A stretch of DNA of 52,380 bases from an uncultured Succinivibrio sp. GTDB lineage: Bacteria > Pseudomonadota > Gammaproteobacteria > Enterobacterales > Succinivibrionaceae. How positions within the stretch are numbered: the stretch's first letter is position 1; every line of letters starts with the position of its first letter. Of the stretch, positions 1 to 8,031 are shown in pieces. A program made the position numbers and the translations under genes. Below the pieces are notes generated by a model. It did no database searches. It saw only the letters and a program-made list of their open reading frames with translations, and was not told the origin of the DNA. The DNA lies in contig CAAGAC010000037.1 of NCBI GenBank assembly GCA_900767695.1, forward strand, positions 1 to 52,380, given 5' to 3'.

Positions 1-1
1 G

Positions 2-1093
2 CCCTGCCGCGACAGCGAGGTGCGGGAGGAGCTCCTGAAGATCGTCAACGACAAGACGGTCATAGATAGCATCCTCAAGTTCCGTCACCCGATCCTCTCA
101 AGGAGCCTGGGCTTCCTATTCGCGCCCTTCGTAAAGAGCTACCTTGCGCGCACGGTCTCGTCGATCCACACCATCGCCGACTTCCAGAAGCGCGTTGCGG
201 ACTTCATGGGCCAGGTGTCCAAGGCGACCACCGACGGGGTTACCTACGAGGGCTTCGACAAGCTTGAGAAGGGCAGGGGCTACCTCTTCATCTCGAACCA
301 CCGCGACATCTCGCTCGATCCGGCGTTCATCGACATGGCGCTCTACCTCCACGGCCTCGACACCGTGAGGATCGCCATCGGCGACAACCTGCTGAGGATC
401 CCCGCGGCGACCTCGCTCATGCGCCTGAACAAGAGCTTCCTCGTGAAGCGCTCGCTGAAGTCCCCGCGCGAGAAGCTCGCCGCGTTCACCAAGCTCTCCG
501 AGTACATCGGGCTCTCCATCTCCGAGGGCCATTCGGTGTGGATAGCCCAGCGCGAGGGCCGCGCCAAGGACGGCGACGACCGCACCGAGAGCGCCGTGCT
601 CAAGATGATCGGACTCAACGGCCGCAAGAGGCGCCAGGGATTCGGCGAGTACATGTCCTCGCTGAACATCGTCCCGGTCGCGCTCTCCTACGAGTACGAT
701 CCCAACGACGAGGCCAAGGCGCGCGAGCTCTATGAGCGCGAGCGCAACGGCGGCGAGTACCACAAGGAGAGCCTCGAGGACATCGACACCATCACCCGCG
801 GGATCCGCGGCTACAAGGGCCATGTCTGCGTGAGGGCCGGCAAGCCTCTTGAGGGCGGCTTCGAGGACGCCGAGCAGCTCGCCGCGATCATCGACCGCTT
901 CGTCTGGCGCAACTACGAGATCTATCCGTCGGCCCTCGCCGCCGCCGGCGCCCAGGGTGCCGATGAGCAGAAGACCGCCGAGTTCGAGCGCAGGCTCTCG
1001 GCCTATCCCGAGGAGCTGCGCCCCCGCGTGCGCTACATGTACGCGATGCCGTACAAGAACCGCCTCATGTCGCTCAAGGAGGGCAATGACTGA
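2..1093 (+). CDS. 1-acyl-sn-glycerol-3-phosphate acyltransferase family protein, 5'-truncated
   Basis: The reading frame enters from the left edge with no stop and no convincing start, so the N-terminus is missing. The in-frame GTG at 20 is probably internal, because the codons before it (Cys-Arg-Asp-Ser-Glu) continue smoothly into the protein. This is a PlsC-type lysophospholipid acyltransferase: SNHRDISLDPAF holds the catalytic His/Asp block, with H-x5-D spacing instead of the usual H-x4-D, and WIAQREGRAKDG corresponds to the substrate-binding EGR block. Family members transfer acyl groups to glycerol phosphate or lysophospholipids at the inner face of the cytoplasmic membrane. No membrane helix is obvious, so it is probably peripheral. 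Its stop overlaps the next start by one base (TGATG), implying translational coupling. The exact substrate cannot be told from sequence. Confidence 0.8.
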   Translation, partial: PCRDSEVREELLKIVNDKTVIDSILKFRHPILSRSLGFLFAPFVKSYLARTVSSIHTIADFQKRVADFMGQVSKATTDGVTYEGFDKLEKGRGYLFISNHRDISLDPAFIDMALYLHGLDTVRIAIGDNLLRIPAATSLMRLNKSFLVKRSLKSPREKLAAFTKLSEYIGLSISEGHSVWIAQREGRAKDGDDRTESAVLKMIGLNGRKRRQGFGEYMSSLNIVPVALSYEYDPNDEAKARELYERERNGGEYHKESLEDIDTITRGIRGYKGHVCVRAGKPLEGGFEDAEQLAAIIDRFVWRNYEIYPSALAAAGAQGADEQKTAEFERRLSAYPEELRPRVRYMYAMPYKNRLMSLKEGND

Positions 1094-1671
1094 TGGTCCG
1101 CAGGCTTTCGCAGGCCCTGTCCGTCCGCAACGGGGACGGAAGCGTGAGCGTGTTCCGCCTCTGCTGCCTGCTGGTGCTGGCAGCGTGCATGCTCGCCTAC
1201 GGCTGCGTGCTCGCGCTCGCAGACGACGGCGGCGCGCCATCGGCGCGGCAGCACGCCTCGGAGGGCGCGCAGCCCGGGGCCTCGGCGAAGGCCGACGAGG
1301 AAGAGGAGGCCGACACCGCCGAGGGCGTGCGCGCCCTGGCCTTCCGCGAGCTTGACGAGGCCGACGAGTACTATCGCCAGTGCGGCTCGGTCAACGAGGG
1401 CTTTGTCGGCTGCAACTGGAAATTCTCGCCCCAAGTCTCCAAGTATTACGAGGGCAGGAGCGTGGCGGCCGACGACGGCTTCGCCATCACCCTGAGCGCC
1501 AGGCCGACGAACCCGGACAAGGGCAGGTGCGCGGTGCTTGAGGTCACATCCGGCGGCAGCCGCACCTCGCTTGACGAGAAGGGCAGGGCCTCGGACTGCT
1601 TCCCCGCCGAGAAGCCGCAGGTTGCTAGCGCCTCGGATCCCTCCTCCGCTGGCGGCGCCGGCAAGGGCTAG
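1093..1671 (+). CDS. Small membrane-anchored protein with a pilin-like C-terminal domain
   Basis: A 192-residue protein coupled to the acyltransferase through TGATG. Residues about 21-43 form one hydrophobic segment (signal anchor or uncleaved signal). An acidic Ala/Glu-rich linker follows (about 50-80). The C-terminal part (about 85-185) contains EADEYYRQCGS, YYEGRSVAADDGFAITLSA and a final Cys-Phe-Pro. This pattern (Tyr-Tyr near a helix end, DGFAITLSA strand, paired cysteines, Cys-Trp/Phe ending) resembles the globular domain of PilE-type minor pilins. No prepilin peptidase site (Gly-Phe-x4-Glu) is seen, so it is not a canonical type IV pilin. The resemblance is from pattern memory, not a search. 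The domain probably lies in the periplasm. Function is unknown. Confidence 0.6.
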   Translation: MVRRLSQALSVRNGDGSVSVFRLCCLLVLAACMLAYGCVLALADDGGAPSARQHASEGAQPGASAKADEEEEADTAEGVRALAFRELDEADEYYRQCGSVNEGFVGCNWKFSPQVSKYYEGRSVAADDGFAITLSARPTNPDKGRCAVLEVTSGGSRTSLDEKGRASDCFPAEKPQVASASDPSSAGGAGKG

Positions 1672-1702
1672 GTTCATCCATTACTAGAACAGGAACAACG
1701 TT

Positions 1703-2365
1703 ATGAAGATTTCACGCAACACCGTGGCCACCGTGGCCTTCACCGTCACCGACGAGAGCGGCAAGGTGGTGGGGCGCACCCAGCCCGACGAGCCGGTGAC
1801 CGCGCTCATCGGCTACCACTTCCTGGTGCCGGGCCTTGAGAAGGCCCTCGACGGCCACGAGGCCGGCGACTCCTTCTCGGTGACCCTCACCCCGAAGGAC
1901 TCCTACGGCGAGTTCGACAAGACCCTGATCCAGGAGATCGATCGCCGCATGTTCGGCGACTTCCCGATCGCGGTTGGCAACGTCTTCGAGGCCGACTCCA
2001 ACAACGGCCCGGTCGCGGTCGTGATCAAGGAGATCAAGGAGAACACCGTCGTCGTGGATGGCAACCATCCTCTGGCCGGCAAGACCCTGAACTTCCTCGT
2101 CGAGGTCAAGGACGTGCGCGAGGCAACCGAGGAGGAGAAGAAGCACGGCCACGCCCATCCGGACGGCAAGTGCCCGAGCGAGGAGCACGACCACTGCTGC
2201 TGCGGCCATCACCATCACGATCACGAGGATGGCGATCACGAGTGCTGCCACCATCACCACCATGATCACGACGGCGATGACGGCGAGTGCTGCTGCGGCC
2301 ATCACCACCATGATCACGATGGCGATGATCACGAGTGCTGCTGCTCCAGGGACAAGGAGCAGTAG
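1703..2365 (+). CDS. slyD: FKBP-type peptidyl-prolyl cis-trans isomerase SlyD
   Basis: A cytoplasmic prolyl isomerase, chaperone and nickel-binding protein that helps metallocentre assembly (hydrogenase maturation in E. coli). The FKBP domain with its inserted flap domain covers about residues 1-150: the frame begins MKISRNTVATVAFTV, and VPGLEKALDGHEAGD is the conserved FKBP loop. Residues about 150-220 are a tail very rich in His, Cys and Asp, made of near-repeats of a Cys-Cys-Cys-Gly-His-His-His-His-Asp-His unit. This is the metal-binding tail of SlyD and is longer and more regular than I recall for E. coli. Length 220 against 196 residues in E. coli. The start is ATG at 1703, with AGGAAC about 10 bases upstream. 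The gene is monocistronic or follows the pilin-like gene by 31 bases. Confidence 0.95.
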   Translation: MKISRNTVATVAFTVTDESGKVVGRTQPDEPVTALIGYHFLVPGLEKALDGHEAGDSFSVTLTPKDSYGEFDKTLIQEIDRRMFGDFPIAVGNVFEADSNNGPVAVVIKEIKENTVVVDGNHPLAGKTLNFLVEVKDVREATEEEKKHGHAHPDGKCPSEEHDHCCCGHHHHDHEDGDHECCHHHHHDHDGDDGECCCGHHHHDHDGDDHECCCSRDKEQ

Positions 2366-2409
2366 TAACCAGAGAGCGCCGCGGCGGCCGCGCCGCGCGG
2401 CAATCCTCC

Positions 2410-2440
2410 CCCGGGCAGGATCCTCCTGCCCGGGTTCTGC
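2410..2440 (+). terminator. Hairpin after slyD
   Basis: Perfect 11-bp stem (2410-2420 with 2424-2434), 3-base loop TCC, followed by TTCTGCGTCTT. It is a very stable stem but has no clean U run, so it may be a weak intrinsic terminator or a transcript-end stabiliser between slyD and thiI. Confidence 0.5.
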
Positions 2441-2462
2441 GTCTTAGCAAGGGCCTCCCAAC

Positions 2463-3923
2463 ATGAAATTCATACTCCGCCTCTTCCCCGAGATCTCCAT
2501 CAAGAGCCGCCCGGTGCGCACCAGGCTCATCCGCCAGGTCGGGCAGAACCTCACCAACGCCTGCGCCGCGCACGGGATCAAGGTGCGCGCCGACAACCAG
2601 TGGGACAAGATCGTCGCCGACTTCGGCGACGAGGTGACCCGCGAGGCCGCCGTGCGCGAGCTCTCGCGCGTGCCGGGGATCCACTCGTTCATGGAGGTGA
2701 GGGAGTACTCCTTCACCACCCTCGACGATCTCTACGAGGCCATCAAGGGCGAGTGCGGGCCCTCCGTGACCGGGCATACCTTCGCGGTGAGGGTGCGCCG
2801 CCGCGGCCAGCACGAGTTCAACTCCCAGCAGGCCGAGAGGATCCTGGGCGGCAAGTTCAAGTCGGAGTTCGCGCCCAAGGAAGTGGACCTCGACAACCCC
2901 GAGGTCACCATCCACGTCGAGATCGAGAGCCAGATAGCCTACGTCACCGGCGCGCGCATCGAGGGCATGGGCGGCTTCCCGGTGGGAACGCAGGGCGAGG
3001 TCTTCTCGCTCATCTCCGGAGGCTACGACTCGGGCGTCTCCTCCTACCGCGTAATCCACCGCGGCTGCCGCGTGAACTACCTCTTCTTCAACATGGGCGG
3101 CACCGCCCACGAGCTGGGGGTCAAGCAGGAGGCCTACTTCCTCTGGGACCGCTACGCCGCCTCCCACAAGGTGCGCTTCGTGACCGTCCCCTTCGAGGAG
3201 GTCGTGGGGCAGATCCTCGAGAAGGTCCACCACGGCGTGCGCGGCGTGGTGCTAAAGCGCATGATGATGCGCGCAGGCGAGAGGGTGTGCCGCCGCTACC
3301 ACGCCCAGGCGCTGGTCACGGGCGAGAGCCTGGGGCAGGTGTCATCGCAGACCATCACCAACCTCTCGCACATCGACTCGGTGACCGACACCCTGATCAT
3401 CAGGCCGCTGGTGACCATGGACAAGCAGGAGATCATCGACGAGGCCGCCCGCATCGGCACGGCGGGCTTTGCCGAGACCATGCCCGAGTACTGCGGCGTC
3501 ATCTCCGACCACCCGAACGTCTGCCCGAAGCGCGAGTTCGTCGAAGAGGAGGAGGCGAAGATGGACCCCGGCCTCATCGACCGCGCCATCGAGAAGAGCC
3601 GCGCGGTGGACATCCACGAGATCCCGCGCGACGCCGATCGCCTGAAGACCGTGGTCGAGGAGGTGCCTGAGCTTGAGGCGCGCGACATCGTGCTCGACGT
3701 GCGCTCGCTCGACGACGCCGAGAAGGCGCCGGTCAAGGCCGAGGGCCACGAGGTCATCCTCATGCCCTTCTACCGCGTCGCGAAGGACTTCGCCTCCCTC
3801 GACAACGCGAGGACCTACGCCCTCTACTGCGATCAGGGCGTGATGAGCCAGATGCAGGCAAGGCAGCTCAAGGAGATGGGCCACCACAACGTCAAGGTGT
3901 GGCGCCCCGGGAAGAGGCAGTAG
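2463..3923 (+). CDS. thiI: tRNA 4-thiouridine sulfurtransferase ThiI
   Basis: ThiI uses ATP and IscS-derived persulfide sulfur to make 4-thiouridine at tRNA position 8, and in enterobacteria also supplies sulfur to ThiS for thiamine thiazole synthesis. The N-terminal ferredoxin-like/THUMP region (about 1-165) binds tRNA. The PP-loop ATP site is SGGYDSGVSS (about 182-191). RMMMRAGERV and TGESLGQVSSQT follow. MPEYCGVISDHP holds the resolving cysteine of the AANH domain. A C-terminal rhodanese domain ends with LYCDQGVMSQM, carrying the persulfide cysteine. Length 486 against 482 residues in E. coli, so this is the long, rhodanese-containing form. It converges on yajL, its neighbour in E. coli as well. 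Confidence 0.97.
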   Translation: MKFILRLFPEISIKSRPVRTRLIRQVGQNLTNACAAHGIKVRADNQWDKIVADFGDEVTREAAVRELSRVPGIHSFMEVREYSFTTLDDLYEAIKGECGPSVTGHTFAVRVRRRGQHEFNSQQAERILGGKFKSEFAPKEVDLDNPEVTIHVEIESQIAYVTGARIEGMGGFPVGTQGEVFSLISGGYDSGVSSYRVIHRGCRVNYLFFNMGGTAHELGVKQEAYFLWDRYAASHKVRFVTVPFEEVVGQILEKVHHGVRGVVLKRMMMRAGERVCRRYHAQALVTGESLGQVSSQTITNLSHIDSVTDTLIIRPLVTMDKQEIIDEAARIGTAGFAETMPEYCGVISDHPNVCPKREFVEEEEAKMDPGLIDRAIEKSRAVDIHEIPRDADRLKTVVEEVPELEARDIVLDVRSLDDAEKAPVKAEGHEVILMPFYRVAKDFASLDNARTYALYCDQGVMSQMQARQLKEMGHHNVKVWRPGKRQ

Positions 3924-3939
3924 GCCTTCTCCAATGATG

Positions 3940-3968
3940 AAAAAGGCGGGGCATTGCCCCGCCTTTTT
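3940..3968. terminator. Bidirectional intrinsic terminator between thiI and yajL
   Basis: Perfect 13-bp stem (3940-3952 with 3956-3968), loop ATT, with A5 on one side and T5 on the other. It can stop transcription both from thiI (plus) and from yajL (minus), which converge here. Confidence 0.92.
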
Positions 3969-3985
3969 CAAGTTTCCGTCTTTGC

Positions 3986-4549
3986 TTACTGCTCGTCGAG
4001 CATCAGCATGCCGGCCGCGACCTTCTGGGCGATCACCGGGCCCTCGACGGCCTTGAGGATCGCGATGGCGAACTTGAGCGAGTACGCGGGGCCCTTGCCG
4101 GTGATGATGAGGCCGTCCTCGGAGATCTCCACGCCCTTCGTGGTGCAGTTCCTGATCCCGTCGGTGCAGCCGGGGTAGCCGGTGGCGCGCTGGGTGGTGA
4201 TGATGCCGCCATGGGCGAGCACGAAGCCCGGGGCCGCGCAGATGGCGGCGATGAGCCTGCTGTGCTCCTGCTGGTCCTGGAGCAGGGCCTTGAGCTTGGC
4301 GCTGTCGGCGCAGGCCTGGGCTCCCTTGAGCCCGCCGGGGATGACGATGACGTCGTAGCGCCCGTTGCAGTCCTCGATGTTGCGGTCGCACACGACCCTG
4401 GTGCCGTGGGCGAGCTTGACCTCGACCTGGCCTGCCGGGGCGACCGCGGCCTTCGTGATGTTGAGGCCGCCGCGGGAGAGCACGTCCGCCACTGCGGTGA
4501 TTTCGATGTCCTCGCTGCCGTTGGCGTAGGCGAGCAAAGCCTGTTTCAT
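3986..4549 (-). CDS. yajL: DJ-1/PfpI family protein YajL
   Basis: A 187-residue protein of the DJ-1/ThiJ/PfpI superfamily, closest by eye to E. coli YajL (196 residues), a cytoplasmic oxidative-stress protein reported to have chaperone and deglycase activity. YDVIVIPGG precedes the nucleophile elbow AAICAAPG, whose Cys is the redox-sensitive catalytic residue, and GSEDIE near the N-terminus supplies the conserved acidic residue next to it. An AGGAG ribosome site lies 6 bases before the ATG. Convergent with thiI. YajL is the best match, but other DJ-1 subfamilies share these motifs. Confidence 0.9.
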   Translation of the reverse strand: MKQALLAYANGSEDIEITAVADVLSRGGLNITKAAVAPAGQVEVKLAHGTRVVCDRNIEDCNGRYDVIVIPGGLKGAQACADSAKLKALLQDQQEHSRLIAAICAAPGFVLAHGGIITTQRATGYPGCTDGIRNCTTKGVEISEDGLIITGKGPAYSLKFAIAILKAVEGPVIAQKVAAGMLMLDEQ

Positions 4550-4611
4550 TCAACCACTCCTAGCAATTGATTGTCTTTTCAAATACTAAAAAGCGGAACA
4601 CCCTGTTTTGG

Positions 4612-4653
4612 CGCCCCCGCTTTCGGTGCTGATTATAGGCACGGGCGGGGGCG
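4612..4653. terminator. Inverted repeat downstream of lolE
   Basis: CGCCCCCGC (4612-4620) pairs with GCGGGGGCG (4645-4653), and the inner GTGC (4626-4629) pairs with GCAC (4639-4642). It lies in the 135-bp gap between the end of lolE and the start of yajL, both on the minus strand. No U run follows, so termination strength is uncertain. Confidence 0.4.
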
Positions 4654-4684
4654 TTCTCAACGCCAGATTGAGCAGGGCTGAATG

Positions 4685-5911
4685 TCAGGAATTGAGCTCG
4701 CGGGCAGGCTCGATCCTCGAGGCGCGCACGGCGGGGAAGAGCGAGGCGAGGACGCTCATGACAAGCGCGGTCGCCGCGACCAGCGCGACATCGCCAAGCT
4801 GCAGCTGGGAGGGTATGAAGTCGATAAAGTAGACGTCGGGGTTCAGAAACTTGATGCCAAGGGCGTGCTCGATGCCCTTCATGATCGGGGTGAGGAAGGC
4901 CGCGATGAACGCTCCTGCCGCGACTCCGAGGAAGGTCCCGCGGGCGCCCTGGAGAAAGCCCATCAGCGTGAAGAGCCCGACCACGCGCGAGCGCGTGGCG
5001 CCCATCGTGCGCAGCATCGCTATCTCGCGGCTCTTCTCGGAGACCGACATCAGCAGGTTGGCGACGATGTTGAAGCAGGCGACGGCCATCACGAGCACCA
5101 TCGCCAGGTACATGATCCCGCGCACGAGCTGAATGTCGCTGTAGAGCTTGCCCTGGGTGTCCATCCAGGTCGTGAGCGCCGCGCGCTCGCGAAGCCGCAT
5201 TGCGGCGAAGTAGAGCTGGTCGGGGGCCTTTAAAAGATCGGCGCAGCCCAGCAGGATGAGGTTGGGCGCCTTGATGCCCGCGGCCTCGACGGCGTCGTCA
5301 AGGCGCATGAAGGCGAGCATGCCGTCCATCTGCCCGCCGATGTTGAAGATCCCCGCAACTCTGGCCTCAAGCCCGCCGCCGTCGATGGAGCCGCCGGAGG
5401 CCGACATCACGGTGACCGTGGAGCCTACCGAGGCGCCAAGGGTCTTGGCCGCGCCGCGGCCCAGGACTATCGCGGGCATGCCGTCATCGCCCTTCTTTGG
5501 AATGGAGCCCAGGCCCGAGAACCTCTCCATGGCCTCTGCCGCGTGCGTGCCCTCCTTGATCCCGATCACCCTCACAGGGGCGAAATTGCCGTTGGCGCTT
5601 ATGATGGCGTCGCGCCCGCTTGCAGGCTCGGCGTAGGAGACTGAGGGATCCTTTTTAAGCTCTGCAAGATCCTCGTCAAGCCTCATGAAGCCGTCTGGCC
5701 CCGAGGTCAATGTGCCCGCAGGGATCACCGCGAGCACGCGGCTCTCAAGCTCGCGCTCGAAGCCGTTCATCGCCGAAAGCCCGATTATGAGGGCGGCGAC
5801 GCCCAGGGTTATGCCGGCTGCCGAGGCTAGCGACATGAAGCGGGCCAGAGGACCGTAGCGGCGCGAGCGCGTGAGGCGCCAGGCCATCTTCAGGGTGACG
5901 AGCTCAGGCAT
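4685..5911 (-). CDS. lolE: Lipoprotein-releasing system permease LolE
   Basis: Inner-membrane subunit of LolCDE, the ATP-driven machine that extracts outer-membrane lipoproteins from the inner membrane and hands them to LolA. A cytoplasmic N-terminus precedes the first membrane helix (about 28-47, with GLSAMNGFERELESRVLAV just after). A large periplasmic domain follows (about 50-260). Three C-terminal helices start at RGIMYLAMVLVMAVACFNI and end in a FtsX-like domain closing SLFPAVRASRIEPAREL. The stretch DVYFIDFIPSQL is characteristic of LolE, which separates it from the LolC paralogue upstream. 408 residues (E. coli LolE 414). It overlaps lolD by 8 bases. Third gene of lolC-lolD-lolE. Confidence 0.93.
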   Translation of the reverse strand: MPELVTLKMAWRLTRSRRYGPLARFMSLASAAGITLGVAALIIGLSAMNGFERELESRVLAVIPAGTLTSGPDGFMRLDEDLAELKKDPSVSYAEPASGRDAIISANGNFAPVRVIGIKEGTHAAEAMERFSGLGSIPKKGDDGMPAIVLGRGAAKTLGASVGSTVTVMSASGGSIDGGGLEARVAGIFNIGGQMDGMLAFMRLDDAVEAAGIKAPNLILLGCADLLKAPDQLYFAAMRLRERAALTTWMDTQGKLYSDIQLVRGIMYLAMVLVMAVACFNIVANLLMSVSEKSREIAMLRTMGATRSRVVGLFTLMGFLQGARGTFLGVAAGAFIAAFLTPIMKGIEHALGIKFLNPDVYFIDFIPSQLQLGDVALVAATALVMSVLASLFPAVRASRIEPARELNS

Positions 5912-6584
5912 CTGCGATCACCCCGTCGCTTATGGTGAGCACGCGGTCGCAGCGCGCGGCAAGCGAGTTGTCGTGGGTGACCATGACCACCGCCGCGCCG
6001 TCCTTCTTTGTAAGGGTCGTGAAGAGATCGAACACCGCCTGCGCGTTCCTCGCGTCGAGGTTGCCGGTGGGCTCGTCGGCGAGGATGAGCGCGGGGCGCG
6101 GGCAGAGCGCGCGCGCGATGGCCGCGCGCTGGCGCTCGCCGCCGGACATCTCCGACGGGCGGCTGTTCATTTTCTCCTCAAGCCCTACGAGCGAGAGGTA
6201 CTCCGACGCCCGCTCCCTGGCCTGCCTCGTGCCGATCCCGGCGATGAGCAGCGGCATCATCGCGTTCTCAAGCGCGGTGAAGTCGGGGAGCAGGTGGTGG
6301 AACTGGTAGACGAAGCCGAGGTTCCTGGAGCGGAAGGCCGCCTTCTGCGAGTCGCTCAGCTTCGTGAGATCCTCGCCCTCGAACATGAGCTTGCCGCTGT
6401 CGGGGGAGTCGAGGGTGCCCAGGATGTGCAGGAGCGTGCTCTTGCCCGAGCCAGAGCGGCCGATGATGGCCGTGGCCATGCCGCGGCTGGCCTCCATGGT
6501 GGCCCCGCGCAGGACCTGGGTGCTGATGGCTCCCTCGCGGTAGGCCTTGGTGATGTTCTCGGCCCTGAGTATGGTGTCGTTCAT
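5904..6584 (-). CDS. lolD: Lipoprotein-releasing system ATPase LolD
   Basis: ABC ATPase that powers LolC and LolE. Walker A is GRSGSGKST, the Q-loop region is FVYQFHHLLPDFTALEN, the signature is MSGGERQRAAIARAL, Walker B is ALILADEPTGNLD, and the H-loop is VTHD. FHHLLPDFTALEN is typical of the LolD/MacB branch of ABC ATPases. 226 residues (E. coli LolD 233). It sits 5 bases after lolC and overlaps lolE by 8 bases, so the three subunits are probably made in coupled amounts. Confidence 0.97.
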   Translation of the reverse strand: MNDTILRAENITKAYREGAISTQVLRGATMEASRGMATAIIGRSGSGKSTLLHILGTLDSPDSGKLMFEGEDLTKLSDSQKAAFRSRNLGFVYQFHHLLPDFTALENAMMPLLIAGIGTRQARERASEYLSLVGLEEKMNSRPSEMSGGERQRAAIARALCPRPALILADEPTGNLDARNAQAVFDLFTTLTKKDGAAVVMVTHDNSLAARCDRVLTISDGVIADA

Positions 6585-6589
6585 TTAAT

Positions 6590-7771
6590 TCACTCCGATG
6601 CGAGGTTCCTGGCAGGATCGGCTTTCGAGGCCTTCACCGCAGGGTAGAGCGTGCAGAGCACGCAGAGGAAGAGCGAGAGCAGGGCGATGATCGCGACCGT
6701 GCCGGGGTGCACAGCGACCTCGAGCGTGCGCCCCGAGGGCACGCCCACAAGCCACAGCAGCGTTCCAGAGTGGGTTGCAAGCAGCACCCCGCCGACGGCG
6801 CCGAGGATGCAGCCGGCGCCGCCAAGAAGAAGTCCCTCGGAGGTGAAGATCCCCACCACGCCAGAGGATCTCATGCCCATGGTCTTGAGCACGGCTATCT
6901 CGCGGATCCTGGCGCTCACGGTCATCGCCAGCGCCGAGAGGATGTTGAAGGCGGCGGCGATCACGATGAGGAAGAGCATCACCATCATCGAGAGCCGCTC
7001 CATCGCGACCGACCGGAAGAACTCGCCCTGCGACTCCCTCCAGTCCTCGTGGGCAAGCCCCATCGCGTCGAGATCCTTCACCACGGATGCGACATTGAAG
7101 GGGGAGTCGAGCCAGAGCCTCACGCGGAACTGCCCGGGGGCGATGCGCAGGAGCCTCCTGGCGTCGTCGAGGTTCGCCACCGCGTCGATGACGCCGCTCG
7201 TGCGCAGCGAGGGCAGGAAGCCCTCGAGCGCGAAGGTGCGGCGCACCGGGGTCAGCCCCGCCGGCGTGTAGCGGGCGTTGATGGTGGAGACGAGACTGAT
7301 GGAGTCTCCAGGCTCAAGCGAGAAGCGGTCGTAGAGCGCCGCCCCCGCCTTAATCGAGAAGCTCCCCCTTGGCGGCACGTCGCCGATCGCGATCGCGCCG
7401 GCGCCTTCCCTGACTGTTACCTGACTTGGGTCATAGCCCATGAGGTTCACAAGCCCCATGCCGCGCCGTGACTGGGCGAGCACGCGGCCGCTCACGAAGG
7501 GGCCTGCGGCCTCGACGTGGGAAATCTTTAGGAGATCGGGGATCCTGTCCTGCGAGGCTGTCACCACGACGTGCGGGGCGGTGGAGAGCAGGGAGTCGCT
7601 GAGCCTGCCCTGCAGCGACTGCATGACCGAGGAGACGGTGATGAGCGCGCAGACTCCTATTGCGGTGCCGAGCACCGCCAGCAGGGCGACGAAGCTCGCA
7701 AAGCGGTGGTTCCTGCCTGAGAAGATGCAGCGCAGGGCCAGCGATGCCGCGAGCGGGTGGAATAGCTTCAT
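6590..7771 (-). CDS. lolC: Lipoprotein-releasing system permease LolC
   Basis: First gene of lolCDE. It is a four-helix membrane protein of the LolC/E family: helix 1 at FVALLAVLGTAIGVCALITV, then a periplasmic domain of about 220 residues, then three helices from MMVMLFLIVIAAAFNI to the ending YPAVKASKADPARNLASE. A longer frame begins at 7882, but its first 37 residues are not family-like. The ATG at 7771 gives a normal Lol N-terminus and 393 residues (E. coli LolC 399). Divergence from LolE is strong, so LolC rather than a second LolE is inferred from gene order and from lack of the LolE-type FIDFIPSQL stretch. Confidence 0.88.
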   Translation of the reverse strand: MKLFHPLAASLALRCIFSGRNHRFASFVALLAVLGTAIGVCALITVSSVMQSLQGRLSDSLLSTAPHVVVTASQDRIPDLLKISHVEAAGPFVSGRVLAQSRRGMGLVNLMGYDPSQVTVREGAGAIAIGDVPPRGSFSIKAGAALYDRFSLEPGDSISLVSTINARYTPAGLTPVRRTFALEGFLPSLRTSGVIDAVANLDDARRLLRIAPGQFRVRLWLDSPFNVASVVKDLDAMGLAHEDWRESQGEFFRSVAMERLSMMVMLFLIVIAAAFNILSALAMTVSARIREIAVLKTMGMRSSGVVGIFTSEGLLLGGAGCILGAVGGVLLATHSGTLLWLVGVPSGRTLEVAVHPGTVAIIALLSLFLCVLCTLYPAVKASKADPARNLASE

Positions 7772-7934
7772 GGGGAAATCATCCGTGTAACACAGGCGCC
7801 ATTTTAACAGGGCGGGGGCGCTCGGGAAGGGCAGGGCGCGGGCGCGTCCGCCAGCGGCGCCTAGGCTGGAGGAAATCGGCATGCGCCTCAGGGGGGCGCC
7901 CTGGCGCCGTCCGCATGCCTAGGCGCCCGTGCTG

Positions 7935-7963
7935 TTTCCAAAAGCGTCCAAACAGGCGATAAT
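7935..7963 (+). promoter_or_regulatory. Candidate sigma-70 promoter for pheST
   Basis: TTTCCA (7935-7940) and GATAAT (7958-7963) with a 17-base spacer, about 70 bases before pheS. A small hairpin (GGGGCG/CGCCCC) lies in the leader but has no U run, and no Phe-rich leader peptide is seen. The pheM-type attenuator of E. coli therefore appears absent. Confidence 0.45.
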
Positions 7964-8031
7964 GCAGGGATCACATACCAGCAACCAGATGCGGGGCGAA
8001 GGCGCCCCGGCAAAGTCGTGAGCAATATAAG

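Noticed and set aside
116..1240. 374-codon open frame on the minus strand over the acyltransferase gene
   Set aside because: Arg/Val/Leu-rich with no motifs, opposite a gene with clear acyltransferase blocks.
7774..7882. N-terminal extension of lolC
   Set aside because: 37 residues not seen in LolC/E proteins, and the region holds the divergent promoter area with pheS.
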